DNA from: CALCEB01 sp035531475
Lineage (GTDB): Bacteria > Acidobacteriota > Terriglobia > UBA7540
NCBI GenBank assembly: GCA_035531475.1
Contig: DATKST010000121.1
Span: forward strand, 1-64,000
Length of the DNA stretch: 64,000 nucleotides
Direction: 5' to 3'
Translations under genes and position numbers: made by a program
Notes under the pieces: generated by a model
The model's input: only the letters and a program-made list of their open reading frames with translations
What the model was told of the DNA's origin: nothing
The model's database searches: none
In this document: positions 43,839-52,108 of the stretch, one piece after another
How positions within the stretch are numbered: the first letter of the stretch is position 1
Layout: each line of letters starts with the position of its first letter

Positions 43839-45059
43839 GTGACCGTTGCCAAGCCCAGCACTGGAATTTCGGAGATTCTTGCGGCCTTGCGCCTGGAACA
43901 TGTGCATTATGCCATTCGGGATATCACCGTGGTGGCTGAGCAACTGGCACGCCAGGGCAAGGAGATTCTTCCACTCAACATCGGCGACCCTTTGCAATTT
44001 GACTTTAGAACTCCCTCCCATTTGATTGAAGCGGTGACCAAGGCCATGTGGGATGGGCAGGATGGTTACGCGCCTTCGCTGGGGATGCCGGATGCCCTGG
44101 ACGCCATTCGCTCCGAGGCGGAACGCAAGGGCATCCGCAACATCCGATCTGCATTCGTAACTCAGGGCGTCAGTGAGGCGGTGGATCTTGCCCTGACGGC
44201 ACTGGTGAATCCGGGCGAGGATGTGCTCACTCCGTGTCCGGAGTATCCGCTCTATTCGGCAGTGCTGGCAAAGCTCGAAGCGCGGCCGAACGCCTATGGT
44301 TTGAAAGAAGCTGAAGGTTGGGAGCCGGATGTGGAGGACTTGGCCCGCAAAATCACGGGCAAGACTCGCGCCATTGTGGTGATCAATCCCAACAATCCCA
44401 CCGGGGCGGTTTATGCGCGGCGAACCCTTGAAGCGATTGCGGACGTGGCCCGCCGCCACGGTCTGTTGATTCTTGCCGATGAGATTTACGACAAGCTCGT
44501 ATTGGGCGGAGAGCCGCATTATTCCCTGGCGGCGCTCGCCCCGGATGTGCCAGTCATCACCTTCAACGGATTGTCAAAGGCTTACCTGGTCCCCGGCTGG
44601 CGGGTGGGATGGGGCATCGCCAGTGGGCCGGAGCAGGCCCTGGCGCCCTATCTCGAAGGAATTCACAAGCTGCTGCGGGCGCGCCTGAGTGCCAATCGTC
44701 CCCAGCAATACGCCATCCGGCCAGCCCTGGAAGGCCCGCAGGAACACTTGAAAGGGATTGTGGCCAAGCTCCGCGCCCGCCGGGACCTGACCGTAAATTG
44801 GTGCAACTCGAATCCGGGAATTTCCTGTGTGCCGCCTCAAGGCGCCTTTTATGCCTTTCCCCGCATCGAGGTGACGGAAGACGATGAGCAATTCGTCCGC
44901 CGTCTTCTCCAGGAAAAACAAGTCCTCCTCGTTCACGGCAGCGGCTTCGGCAGGCCCGAAGGGACCGCGCACTTCCGGATCGTCTTCCTACCGGGTGAGG
45001 ACACGCTTCGCCGCGCTTACCGGAGTATTGACGAATTCATGGAGAAGCATTACGCCTGA
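43839..45059 (+). CDS. PLP-dependent class I/II aminotransferase (AlaA-like)
   Basis: 406 residues from a GTG. Fold-type I features: GYAPSLGMPDALDAIRSEAE, VTQGVSEAVDLALTALVNPG, INPNNPTGAVYARRTLE with the conserved Asn, ILADEIYDKLVLGG with the Asp that contacts the pyridine ring, and FNGLSKAYLVPGWRVGW holding the PLP lysine (about 247). HFRIVFLPG carries the substrate-carboxylate Arg. The NGLSK(A/V)Y... and EIYDKL pattern is that of the AlaA/alanine transaminase group, which makes alanine from pyruvate and glutamate. The exact substrate is not proven. A small zinc-ribbon frame overlaps its 3' end. Confidence 0.92.
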   Translation: MTVAKPSTGISEILAALRLEHVHYAIRDITVVAEQLARQGKEILPLNIGDPLQFDFRTPSHLIEAVTKAMWDGQDGYAPSLGMPDALDAIRSEAERKGIRNIRSAFVTQGVSEAVDLALTALVNPGEDVLTPCPEYPLYSAVLAKLEARPNAYGLKEAEGWEPDVEDLARKITGKTRAIVVINPNNPTGAVYARRTLEAIADVARRHGLLILADEIYDKLVLGGEPHYSLAALAPDVPVITFNGLSKAYLVPGWRVGWGIASGPEQALAPYLEGIHKLLRARLSANRPQQYAIRPALEGPQEHLKGIVAKLRARRDLTVNWCNSNPGISCVPPQGAFYAFPRIEVTEDDEQFVRRLLQEKQVLLVHGSGFGRPEGTAHFRIVFLPGEDTLRRAYRSIDEFMEKHYA

Positions 45060-45237
45060 TTCCGTCCTTCAGAACACCCGGAACGTTGATGAGCCCGCCG
45101 GACCGGACGCCGCCCCGGAGCACGTTGAATTTCCGGTGAACTATTGCCCGGCTTGCTCCGCGCGGCTTGAGGCGCGCCATTGCAAGATGATTTGTCCCCG
45201 CTGCGGGTTCTTCATGTCCTGCTCGGAATTTGAATGA
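45028..45237 (+). CDS. Small zinc-ribbon protein
   Basis: About 69 residues in the +1 frame relative to the aminotransferase, overlapping its last codons. Two cysteine pairs (NYCPACSARLEARHCKMICP then RCGFFMSCSEFE) form a rubredoxin-like zinc ribbon near the C-terminus. Similar small acidobacterial proteins end in such CPRCGFFMSC modules. The start is uncertain; the TTG at 45028 is preceded by GGAG but only three bases away. Its function is unknown. Confidence 0.6.
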   Translation: MTNSWRSITPDSVLQNTRNVDEPAGPDAAPEHVEFPVNYCPACSARLEARHCKMICPRCGFFMSCSEFE

Positions 45238-45280
45238 GGCCGCTCGTCGCACCCGGTGATCCGGCCCGGCAAGGAAGCCC

Positions 45281-45544
45281 ATGTCCTCTCCCATGAACCG
45301 CTACGAAAACCAAACCTTTGAAAACCAGCACCTGCTGCTGGATGAAGGCATCTTCATCAATTGTACATTCAAGAATTGCAGCCTGGAGTTCTCGGGCGGT
45401 GACGTCTATGTCCAGAACTGCCAAGGCGAGGGATGCCAGCTCATCTGGCGAGGAGCCGCGCAGAGGACGGTCTTCCTGCTGCAAGGTCTGGGCCTGATGG
45501 CCACCCCGGCGCCGCCGCCTGTGAATCCGGTGCGCGTCCAATAA
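45281..45544 (+). CDS. Small protein of unknown function
   Basis: 87 residues. The central part has a strand-like alternating pattern (DEGIFINCTFKNCSLEFSGG, DVYVQNCQGEGCQLIWRG), reminiscent of one or two coils of a pentapeptide or beta-helix fold but too short to assign. Five cysteines could bind metal. A second ATG at 45296 is possible. It follows the zinc-ribbon gene by 43 bp and may be co-transcribed. Confidence 0.55.
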   Translation: MSSPMNRYENQTFENQHLLLDEGIFINCTFKNCSLEFSGGDVYVQNCQGEGCQLIWRGAAQRTVFLLQGLGLMATPAPPPVNPVRVQ

Positions 45545-45769
45545 ACGCGCAGGGAGTGTAGCAAACGGCTTCACGCTGCGGGTGAACCCATTCCGGGCTT
45601 CGATTCATCTCACCTATTGCGAAGTTCATCGACTTGTAGCGACGGTCATGTGTCTTCGCCTCAGCCTGCGCGGCGGGAAACGCCGCTTCACCATGCCGCC
45701 CTCTTCCCGCAGCGGGGTGGCCACGTCTCAAAGTAGGTTCGGAGAAGGCGGCGCGGTGACGCGTAAAGG

Positions 45770-46021
45770 TTGAGCGCCATACACCACCAAGGATTCAAGG
45801 TGGATCAAACGCTCCAGTTTCTGTTGCAACACGGCTCGGCGGTGCTTTTGATCTGCGTCTTTGTGGATCAGCTTGGGCTTCTGTTCCCGGCGGTTCCCTT
45901 ACTCATTGGGGTGGGCGCCTTGGCGGGGCGGGGCCAATTTCCACTGCCTTTGGGCGTCGGAGAGGCCGGCGAACCATCGTCCAGCCCGCAGACAAGTCTG
46001 CCCGGTCCGGCCGGCCATTAA
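45770..46021 (+). pseudogene. DedA-family membrane protein, 3'-truncated
   Basis: The first 55 codons encode the start of a DedA protein: FLLQHGSAVLLICVFVDQLG then LLFPAVPLLIGVGALAGRGQ, the first re-entrant loop and helix of the family. DedA proteins have about 200 residues; here the match stops near residue 60 and a Pro/Ser-rich unrelated tail reaches a stop at 46021. No rest of the gene is found in other frames. The family moves undecaprenyl phosphate or lipids across membranes; this copy is dead. Confidence 0.6.
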
Positions 46022-46072
46022 ACCCGTTGATCCCAGTGAGAGTCGCTTTGGTCGTGGCCGCTCGCGACGTCC

Positions 46073-46417
46073 TCATTCAAGGTCTATTTCGTGCGCCTCG
46101 AGCACACCCGAATTGTCCAAGTCTCCCACCACTTTTACCTTGGCGCCCACCACAAGGTCCGTTGCGGCCCCCGCGCTTCCATCCTTCTTGTGAATCGTGG
46201 TGTTCTTGTCGTAGGTGACATGAAAGATCATCTGTCCGCCGGAGTCCACCGTGAACTTCCCCGGCGATGGGTCAGAGATGGTGCCTTCCAGCGTGAAGTT
46301 GGATGAGGAATCTTGCGGTGCCGGACGCGCCTCGAGCTTTGTCCAGGAACCCGCCGCAAGCGCCCCGGCAGCCATCCCCAACAGAACAAAAACCGGGAAA
46401 TGACGTTTTCGCTTCAT
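46073..46417 (-). CDS. Exported DUF5666-like small protein
   Basis: 114 residues. Signal peptide (about 7-25, FPVFVLLGMAAGALAAG). The mature domain is a small beta barrel of OB-like type: NFTLEGTISDPSPGKFTVDS, IFHVTYDKNTTIHKKDG, DLVVGAKVKVVGDLDNSGVL then EAHEIDLE. This TVD...VGxKVxVxG...LxAxxI pattern is that of DUF5666 proteins, whose ligand is unknown. It stands alone. Confidence 0.75.
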   Translation of the reverse strand: MKRKRHFPVFVLLGMAAGALAAGSWTKLEARPAPQDSSSNFTLEGTISDPSPGKFTVDSGGQMIFHVTYDKNTTIHKKDGSAGAATDLVVGAKVKVVGDLDNSGVLEAHEIDLE

Positions 46418-46489
46418 CTTCGCCGTCCTTTCAATTCAGGCGTGATTGTAACGCAATGTCATTCCGTTTGCGAACCTGCGGATCGCGCG

Positions 46490-46597
46490 GTGGTGGCGCA
46501 ATTTGCTGTAGCGGCGCTCTATGAGCGCCGGAAACCGCTGAAGATTCAGGTTCGGCGCTGATAGAGCGCCGCTACAGCAAACAGATGAAGCCACTAC
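46490..46597. repeat. 108-nt double-hairpin repeat, copy 5 (GCGCTC-stem variant)
   Basis: Begins GTGGTGGCGCAATTTGC and ends AGCCACTAC. The arms carry GGCGCTC/GAGCGCC stems with loops TAT and, in the right arm, a slightly changed loop, like copy 3. Confidence 0.85.
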
Positions 46598-46678
46598 TGA
46601 TCGCGACATGTCGTGGAATGTAACGCCTGGAGCATCGCCACCGTCGCTGCCCTGAAATCGATCTCCACGCGCAACTGA

Positions 46679-47014
46679 CTAACTTCCCGGCAGTAGGTCA
46701 TCCAGGGCCCCATGTTTTGCAGCGTTGGGCCGGGACTTCAATGAATCGTACTTGGCCAAGGCCAGTTCAGCCTTGGCTTGCTGGCCTGCGGCGTAATAAA
46801 GGTCGCTCAGGCGCTTATAGGCAACAGCGAAGTTGGGATCAAGCGCCACGAAGGCCTCAAGATCGGCGGTAGCATCACTCTTCTTGCCTTGTTGGGCCAA
46901 TAGTTGACCGCGCCAGAAATAAGCGAGGGTGGTCTTTGGATCCAAATCCAGCGCTTTATCCAATTGCGCCTTGCTCGGACCATAATTGTTCTGCTTGAAG
47001 AGAGCTATCCCCAA
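46679..47014 (-). pseudogene. TPR protein, 5'-truncated by a MITE-like element
   Basis: The frame encodes three TPR units (GIALFKQNNYGPSKAQLDKA, TLAYFWRGQLLAQQGKKSDA, NFAVAYKRLSDLYYAAGQQA) and a short tail. Its apparent TTG start lies inside the terminal CAATG of the element at 47012-47144. On the far side I find only another repeat, not the missing N-terminal part. The gene is therefore a fragment, unless transcribed from the element. Confidence 0.65.
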
Positions 47015-47144
47015 TGCTGTTCACATAGGCAGCTATCCCATCGCAGCATGATTCCCACGCGCAGTAGGGGCGTGCCTTGCGCCCGCCCGTGGGCAACCAC
47101 AAGGGTCGCCCCTACAAGAGGATCCCCTTATCTGGACAGTATTG
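47012..47144. mobile_element. MITE-like element, type A (133 bp)
   Basis: Left CAATGCTGTTCACATAGG, right ATCTGGACAGTATTG; the core has GTAGGGGCGTGCC...GTCGCCCCTAC hairpins as in the copy at 26789. The flanks (GAGCTATCCC and CCCATAACCT) do not form a target duplication, so one side was rearranged after insertion. It truncates the TPR gene and abuts an M3 repeat. Confidence 0.75.
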
Positions 47145-47148
47145 CCCA

Positions 47149-47252
47149 TAACCTGAATGATCCATGAAGCTATCATCGAGGAACGTCAGAGCAAGCTTAA
47201 AACCGCGGTCCGACGATCCCCTAAAGTAAATTCGCGGATCATCCGGGCTAAG
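47149..47252. repeat. M3-type palindromic repeat
   Basis: Begins TAACCTGAATGATCCATGAA and ends TTCGCGGATCATCCGGGCTA; the ends are imperfect inverted repeats of each other and match the repeats at 31693 and 57543. It lies 24 bases downstream of the thioredoxin reductase stop. Confidence 0.6.
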
Positions 47253-47276
47253 CAACCAAAAGGGCGAACGCCGGAA

Positions 47277-48197
47277 TCAGTGCTCAGCCTCCAGGAAACG
47301 CTCCGCATCCATGGCCGCCATACATCCAGAACCCGATGCGGTGATGGCCTGGCGGTAAATGCGGTCTTGGACGTCACCCGCTGCAAAAACACCCGGCACA
47401 TTGGTCCGCGAGCCGTTCGACGTTTTCAGGTATCCCAGGTCATCCATTTCAAGCTGGCCCTTGAAGATGGTCGTATTGGGAGAGTGCCCGATTCCAATGA
47501 ACACGCCATGGACGGGCAGAAAACTCTCCTCCTCCGTCAATGCGTTTTTCAGCTTCACGCCTGTGACCTCACCCTGATCCGGGTCCTGGATGTCCACAAC
47601 GGTCGTGTTCCAGACCGGTTGTATCTTTTCATTGCGGAGCAGGCGGTCCACCATAATTTTTGAGGCGCGCAACTGGTCGCGGCGGTGAACCAGATTGACC
47701 CGGGTGGCGTATCGCGTCAGAAAAAGCGCATCCTCCGCGGCCGTGTCGCCACCACCCACCACCGCCACTTCCTTGCCCCGGAAAAAGTAACCATCGCAGG
47801 TGGCGCAGGTGGAAACACCATGCCCAAGCAGACGCTTCTCGGAATCCAAACCCAGCATCTTAGCGGAGGCGCCCGAGGCGACAATCAACGTCCGGGTCTC
47901 AATCTGCTCATCGCCCATTTCGATCACAAAAGGCCTTTTGGAAAGATCGACACGAGTTACATCGCCTTCCTTGAATTCGGTTCCGAATTCAGTTGCCTGC
48001 TTTTGCATCAACTCAATTAATTCGGGGCCCTGGACTCCTTTGGGAAAGCCTGGGAAATTTTCCACTAGAGTCGTCAAGCTCAGTTGGCCTCCAGCCTCCA
48101 CCCCGCGGATCACCAGAGGTTTCAGGTTGGCTCGCGCCGAATAAATTGCAGCGGTCAGGCCTGCGCAGCCGGAACCGACAATCACGACATCTTTCAT
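47277..48197 (-). CDS. trxB: Thioredoxin reductase
   Basis: 306 residues from the ATG at 48197. FAD-binding GSGCAGLTAAIYSARA (8-23), redox CATCDG (C131 and C134), NADPH-binding VGGGDTAAEDALFL (about 146-160), HRRDQLRASK, and the C-terminal VPGVFAAGDVQDRIYRQAIT. This is the low-molecular-weight type that reduces thioredoxin with NADPH. An AAGGGA sequence lies upstream. The open frame extends a further 87 codons with no homology. It could supply electrons for the TlpA/Dsb-type proteins elsewhere in the window, by inference. Confidence 0.95.
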   Translation of the reverse strand: MKDVVIVGSGCAGLTAAIYSARANLKPLVIRGVEAGGQLSLTTLVENFPGFPKGVQGPELIELMQKQATEFGTEFKEGDVTRVDLSKRPFVIEMGDEQIETRTLIVASGASAKMLGLDSEKRLLGHGVSTCATCDGYFFRGKEVAVVGGGDTAAEDALFLTRYATRVNLVHRRDQLRASKIMVDRLLRNEKIQPVWNTTVVDIQDPDQGEVTGVKLKNALTEEESFLPVHGVFIGIGHSPNTTIFKGQLEMDDLGYLKTSNGSRTNVPGVFAAGDVQDRIYRQAITASGSGCMAAMDAERFLEAEH

Positions 48198-48385
48198 TGG
48201 AAAAATCCCTTCTTCAAAAAACCGCAGCCGTTGAATCATTTTGCCCGGCCCAATCGTATCCATTGTCGAGGGCCGACCGCAGGACAGTTTACTACGCCGG
48301 ATCATTTGCCGGTTTGGAAATCCGCTCCGGCCTCCCCTGGAACGATGCCGCCCGGCGGTCTCAACCCAACTTGACAGGCTTGTGG

Positions 48386-48475
48386 GTAGTGATGCAACTT
48401 GGTTGCTGTAGCGCCGCTCTATGAGCGGCGAAATCCGCCGGTCACAGGCCGGAGCCACAGAACCGAGCGTCGCCG
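48386..48475. repeat. Partial double-hairpin repeat (GCCGCTC-stem variant)
   Basis: A left end GTAGTGATGCAACTTGG then GCCGCTC TAT GAGCGGC, a third version of the arm stem with both sides changed. The right arm is degraded (GCCGGTCACAGGCCGGAG) and the expected CACTAC end is lost. It lies within the 311-base gap between trxB and the zinc-ribbon gene; nothing else is seen there. Confidence 0.6.
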
Positions 48476-48508
48476 ACTTACGACCGTGTGTATATAAAGC
48501 TTGTTCCG

Positions 48509-48838
48509 ATGAAGCTGGTTCCCCTCACCGTTCAATGCCCGCAATGCGGCTCCCGCAACGTGGTCTATTCCTGCAATCCCACTTGCTGCTTCAATCATGT
48601 CTGCGGGGATTGTTACGCCACGTTCGAGCTGGCCACCGCCATTGTGGGCAGTGCATCGGACGATCTTGAATCCGTTCCACCTGCACCCGACGCGTCCCAT
48701 CCCACGGCTCCCTGCGTCCGCTGCGGCGAATGCGTGGTCTTCATGATTGAAGATGGCGGCAGCCCGGAAAAGCGCCTGCTGTGCACATCCTGCAAGACGG
48801 TTCTCCAACTGCTAATCGAAAACATCAGTGCCGCTTGA
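48509..48838 (+). CDS. Small double zinc-ribbon protein
   Basis: 109 residues. Two zinc-ribbon-like modules: VQCPQCGSRNVVYSCNPTCC...CGDCYATF (about 8-45) and CVRCGECVVFMIEDGGSPEK...CTSCKTVLQ (about 69-100). The spacing resembles transcription-factor or ribosome-associated zinc ribbons, but I recognise no family. No good ribosome binding site is visible; a GTG 21 bases upstream is an alternative start. Cytoplasmic, function unknown. Confidence 0.6.
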   Translation: MKLVPLTVQCPQCGSRNVVYSCNPTCCFNHVCGDCYATFELATAIVGSASDDLESVPPAPDASHPTAPCVRCGECVVFMIEDGGSPEKRLLCTSCKTVLQLLIENISAA

Positions 48839-48871
48839 GCGCGATGCTGCCGGCGGGGTTGAAGATTGCCC

Positions 48872-48943
48872 CTGTAGCGGCGGTCTATGACCGCCGATTT
48901 GAGATTTGTAATCTTTCCGGCGCTCACAGAGCGCCGCTACAGA
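48872..48943. repeat. Partial double-hairpin repeat (mixed stems)
   Basis: The core only: CTGTAGCGGCGGTCTATGAC...CGCCGCTACAG. The left arm has GGCGGTC/GACCGCC and the right arm GGCGCTC/GAGCGCC, so this copy looks like a recombinant of two stem variants. The outer GTAGTGG ends are missing. Confidence 0.65.
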
Positions 48944-48977
48944 TGACGAGGAGAGTCCTGCCGTCGAACGATTCAAC

Positions 48978-50660
48978 CTATTGCGGTGGCTGGGTCATCG
49001 CTCCCTCGGCCGCCGAGCCTACCAGCGCCGCGTATTTCGCGAACACGCCGCTCTTATAGTGCGGCTCCGGCGCGCGCCAGCTCTTCAACCGCTCCTGAAT
49101 CGTGGCGGCCGGCAACTCCACCTCCAACTTGCGGGCGTTGATGTCAAATACTACGATATCACCATCTTGCAATGCGGCAATGGGTCCGCCTACAGCGGCT
49201 TCGGGGGCCACGTGGCCCACCATCAGCCCACGCGTCGCGCCGCTAAAGCGCCCATCGGTGAGCAACGCCACCGACTCACCCATCCCTTCACCCACAATAG
49301 CGCCGGTGACGCCCAGCATTTCCCGCATTCCCGGCCCACCTTTCGGCCCTTCATAACGGATCACCACCACGTCGCCGGGTTTGATGCTCTTCGTTGTTAC
49401 CGCCGTCATGGCGTCTTCTTCACAGTTGAACACGCGAGCCGGGCCGCGATGGTGCAGCCTCTCATGTCCGGAAATTTTCACGACGGCTCCCTCCGGCGCG
49501 ATATTGCCTTTCAGAATCACCAAGCCTCCGGTCGCTTTCAGCGGTTTGTCCGCCGGATGGACCACCACCTGTCCGGGTGTTTCCACGGCCTTCTTAGCTT
49601 CCTCACCCAACGGTTTACCCGTGACCGTGATGGCGCTTGGATCAATCAATCCGCCCTCCAGCATTTTCTTGGCGATCAGTTGAATGCCGCCCGCCTGATG
49701 AACGTGGACGGCCATGTACCGCCCGGCCGGCTTCAAATCCGCAATCAGCGGCGTCTTGCGGCTGATGACGTCAAAGTCATCGATGGTCAATGGCACTCCG
49801 ACTTCGCGAGCCATGGCCAGCAAGTGCAGCACGGAGTTGGTGGAACCGCCCGTGGCGGCAACGCTGGCAATGGCATTTTCAAAGGCCGCGCGCGTCAGGA
49901 TGTCCTTGGGGCGGCGGTTGGCGCGCAACACGTCCATCACCAGTTTTCCGGTCTGGTAAGCAATCTCCATTTTTTCAGGGACGGTGGCCGGCACGCTGTT
50001 GAAACCCATCGGTGACAGGCCGATGAACTCCATCACCGTGGACATGGTGTTGGCGGTAAACTGTCCACCGCAAGCTCCGGCGCCGGGGCAGGCCACGTCC
50101 TCAAGCTGCTTCAACTCGGCGTCCGTCATCAGGCCCGCAGCGTGCGCGCCAATCGCCTCATACACGTCTCCCACGGTCACTTCGCGCCCCTGGAAATTGC
50201 CGGTGGCGATGGAGCCTCCGTAAAGCAGCACCGAAGGCACATTCAAACGAATGAGCGCCAAGGCGCCCCCCGGAATGGTTTTGTCACAACCGACCAGCGC
50301 CACCATGGCGTCAAACATGTGGCCGCGGCCCACCAGCTCAATCGAGTCGGCGATCACTTCGCGGCTCACCAGCGTAGCCTTCATCCCCTCCGTGCCCATG
50401 GTCACGCCGTCGGAAATGGAGATGGTGTTGAACTCCATGGGCGTCCCCCCTGCCGCGCGCACGCCTTCCTTGATCTTGGTGGCAAGTTGGCGCAAGTGAA
50501 AGTTGCACGGCATCGTCTCAATCCACGTATTGGCAATCCCCACCATGGGCCGGGCCAAGTCCGCATCGGTCAAGCCAATCGCTTTCAGCATGGCGCGAGC
50601 GCCCGCGCGCTGCGGCCCATCGGTTATCGTGCGGCTCCAGTGTTTCGGATCAAAAGCCAT
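48978..50660 (-). CDS. ilvD: Dihydroxy-acid dehydratase
   Basis: 560 residues. Dehydrates 2,3-dihydroxy-isovalerate and -methylvalerate to the keto acids in valine, isoleucine and leucine synthesis. Iron-sulfur ligands are visible in VALVGCDKTIPGGA and CPGAGACGGQFTANTMSTVM; the family motifs GVTMGTEGMKATLVSREVIA and TDGRFSGATRGLMVGHVAPE are intact. Length is normal. No other ilv gene is adjacent, so it is probably transcribed alone. Confidence 0.96.
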   Translation of the reverse strand: MAFDPKHWSRTITDGPQRAGARAMLKAIGLTDADLARPMVGIANTWIETMPCNFHLRQLATKIKEGVRAAGGTPMEFNTISISDGVTMGTEGMKATLVSREVIADSIELVGRGHMFDAMVALVGCDKTIPGGALALIRLNVPSVLLYGGSIATGNFQGREVTVGDVYEAIGAHAAGLMTDAELKQLEDVACPGAGACGGQFTANTMSTVMEFIGLSPMGFNSVPATVPEKMEIAYQTGKLVMDVLRANRRPKDILTRAAFENAIASVAATGGSTNSVLHLLAMAREVGVPLTIDDFDVISRKTPLIADLKPAGRYMAVHVHQAGGIQLIAKKMLEGGLIDPSAITVTGKPLGEEAKKAVETPGQVVVHPADKPLKATGGLVILKGNIAPEGAVVKISGHERLHHRGPARVFNCEEDAMTAVTTKSIKPGDVVVIRYEGPKGGPGMREMLGVTGAIVGEGMGESVALLTDGRFSGATRGLMVGHVAPEAAVGGPIAALQDGDIVVFDINARKLEVELPAATIQERLKSWRAPEPHYKSGVFAKYAALVGSAAEGAMTQPPQ

Positions 50661-50784
50661 GATTCCTCCCTAAGATAAAGGTGTCAGCCTTCAGCCATCG
50701 TGCGATTGTTCAACCGGCTGTCCGCTGATCACTAACGGCTGAATACTCCTAATCCATTGCCGCTACTTCACGCTTGTCACTCCT

Positions 50785-51819
50785 CTACACCGCTGGCGCC
50801 GGGCATTCCTCAATCTCTTCCCCAGACCGCGGCGCGCCCGGCGGCTGCGGGCGTAGCGGATGCGAAATGATGAGCGCCACCGAAGAGATGATGATGGCTC
50901 CGGAGAGCACTGTCCGCAGGCTCAGGGGTTCGGCTGCAACAGCCCAACCCAGAATCACAGCGATCAGCGGGTTGACATAAGCATAAGTCGCAACGCGCGC
51001 CGGTGACGTCGCGCCGAGCAGCCAACGATAGCAGAAAAATCCGATGATGGCACCAAAAACGATCAAGTAAGCCAAAGAAATCCAGGAGCGTGCCGAAACT
51101 TTTGCCAGGCTGAAACCCTTCGCTTCCCCGGTCAACAACGCAGCGATCAGCAGAAAGCAAGCTCCGCTGGCCATCTCCATGCCGGCGGACATCATTGTGG
51201 AACCGCTCGACTCCAAGCGTCGTGAATAAAGCGAACCCGCCGCCCAGGAAAGCGCCCCGGCCACCAGCACGGCTCCGTCCACCAGGTCCACGCTGTTTCC
51301 GCCCAGCACTTGGCCGGGTCCCACCAGCAACCCGATTCCTGCCAAGCCCATCACCAGGCCCGCAATCAGTCTTGGACCCAGATGAATGCCACGATGGAGC
51401 AGCCAGTCGAGCACCACCATCCACAGAGGAACCGTGGAAAGCAGCAGAGCGGCCAGCCCGGAAGGCACACGTTGTTCCGCCCACACCAGTGGGCCATTGC
51501 CGCCCAGGAACAGCAGCCCGCCCACGATCATTGCAGATTTCCAATGCGCAGAGTTCGCAGACTTGGCGCCGCGCGCCCTCGCCAGCAATATCACGGTTGA
51601 TCCGGCCACAAAGTACCGGCCGGCCATCATCAGAAACGGTGGGATGGTTTCAATGGCGAAACGAATGGCAAGGTAAGTGGTCCCCCAGATCACGTAGATG
51701 CCCCCGAAAGCCAGGATCATCTTGATGCGGGGCGCCCGCCGGCGCGCGAGGCCCATCGCGTAGCTCGACGGCTTTTCAGAGCGGTCCATCAGCGGCTGTT
51801 GCATCATGCGATCTGTCAT
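50785..51819 (-). CDS. EamA/DMT-superfamily transporter
   Basis: 344 residues from the ATG at 51819 (GGAGGG ten bases upstream). Ten membrane helices in two EamA halves: first GGIYVIWGTTYLAIRFAIET, then GRYFVAGSTVILLARARG; second SWAAGSLYSRRLESSG, AYLIVFGAIIGFFCYRWLLG and YAYVNPLIAVILGWAVAAEP. The VNPLIAVILGW motif is the duplicated family signature. Relatives such as YedA export amino acids or metabolites; the substrate here is unknown. A further 14 upstream codons are open but unsupported. It follows ilvD on the same strand, 120 bp upstream of it. Confidence 0.9.
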   Translation of the reverse strand: MTDRMMQQPLMDRSEKPSSYAMGLARRRAPRIKMILAFGGIYVIWGTTYLAIRFAIETIPPFLMMAGRYFVAGSTVILLARARGAKSANSAHWKSAMIVGGLLFLGGNGPLVWAEQRVPSGLAALLLSTVPLWMVVLDWLLHRGIHLGPRLIAGLVMGLAGIGLLVGPGQVLGGNSVDLVDGAVLVAGALSWAAGSLYSRRLESSGSTMMSAGMEMASGACFLLIAALLTGEAKGFSLAKVSARSWISLAYLIVFGAIIGFFCYRWLLGATSPARVATYAYVNPLIAVILGWAVAAEPLSLRTVLSGAIIISSVALIISHPLRPQPPGAPRSGEEIEECPAPAV

Positions 51820-51862
51820 TCTCGCAAATCCCTCCGGCCCTGACAATAGCGGCAAACGCAAG

Positions 51863-51970
51863 GTAGTGGTGCATTTTCGCTGCTGTAGCGGCGGTCTCTG
51901 ACCGCCGAATTTTATTTTTCAGCAGCTTCCGGCGGTCAGAGACCGCCGCTACAGCAAACTGAACCACTAC
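51863..51970. repeat. 108-nt double-hairpin repeat, copy 6
   Basis: Begins GTAGTGGTGCATTTTCGC and ends TGAACCACTAC; the arms are perfect GGCGGTC/GACCGCC. It lies upstream of the EamA gene, close to the divergent epimerase gene. Confidence 0.9.
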
Positions 51971-52108
51971 CAAACGCAAAGCCTGCTTCTCATCAGGCAT
52001 ATGATTGTGATATGTTTTCCGGCTGCGACGCGGCGATTCCGGTGGGTTAACACAAATGGCGGATCGCATTGCGAAAATCTTGTCAACCGGGGGTCTCACA
52101 TTTTGGCC

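Noticed and set aside
48198..48458. 87-codon N-terminal extension of thioredoxin reductase
   Set aside because: No homology; the family begins MKDVVIVGSG at 48197.
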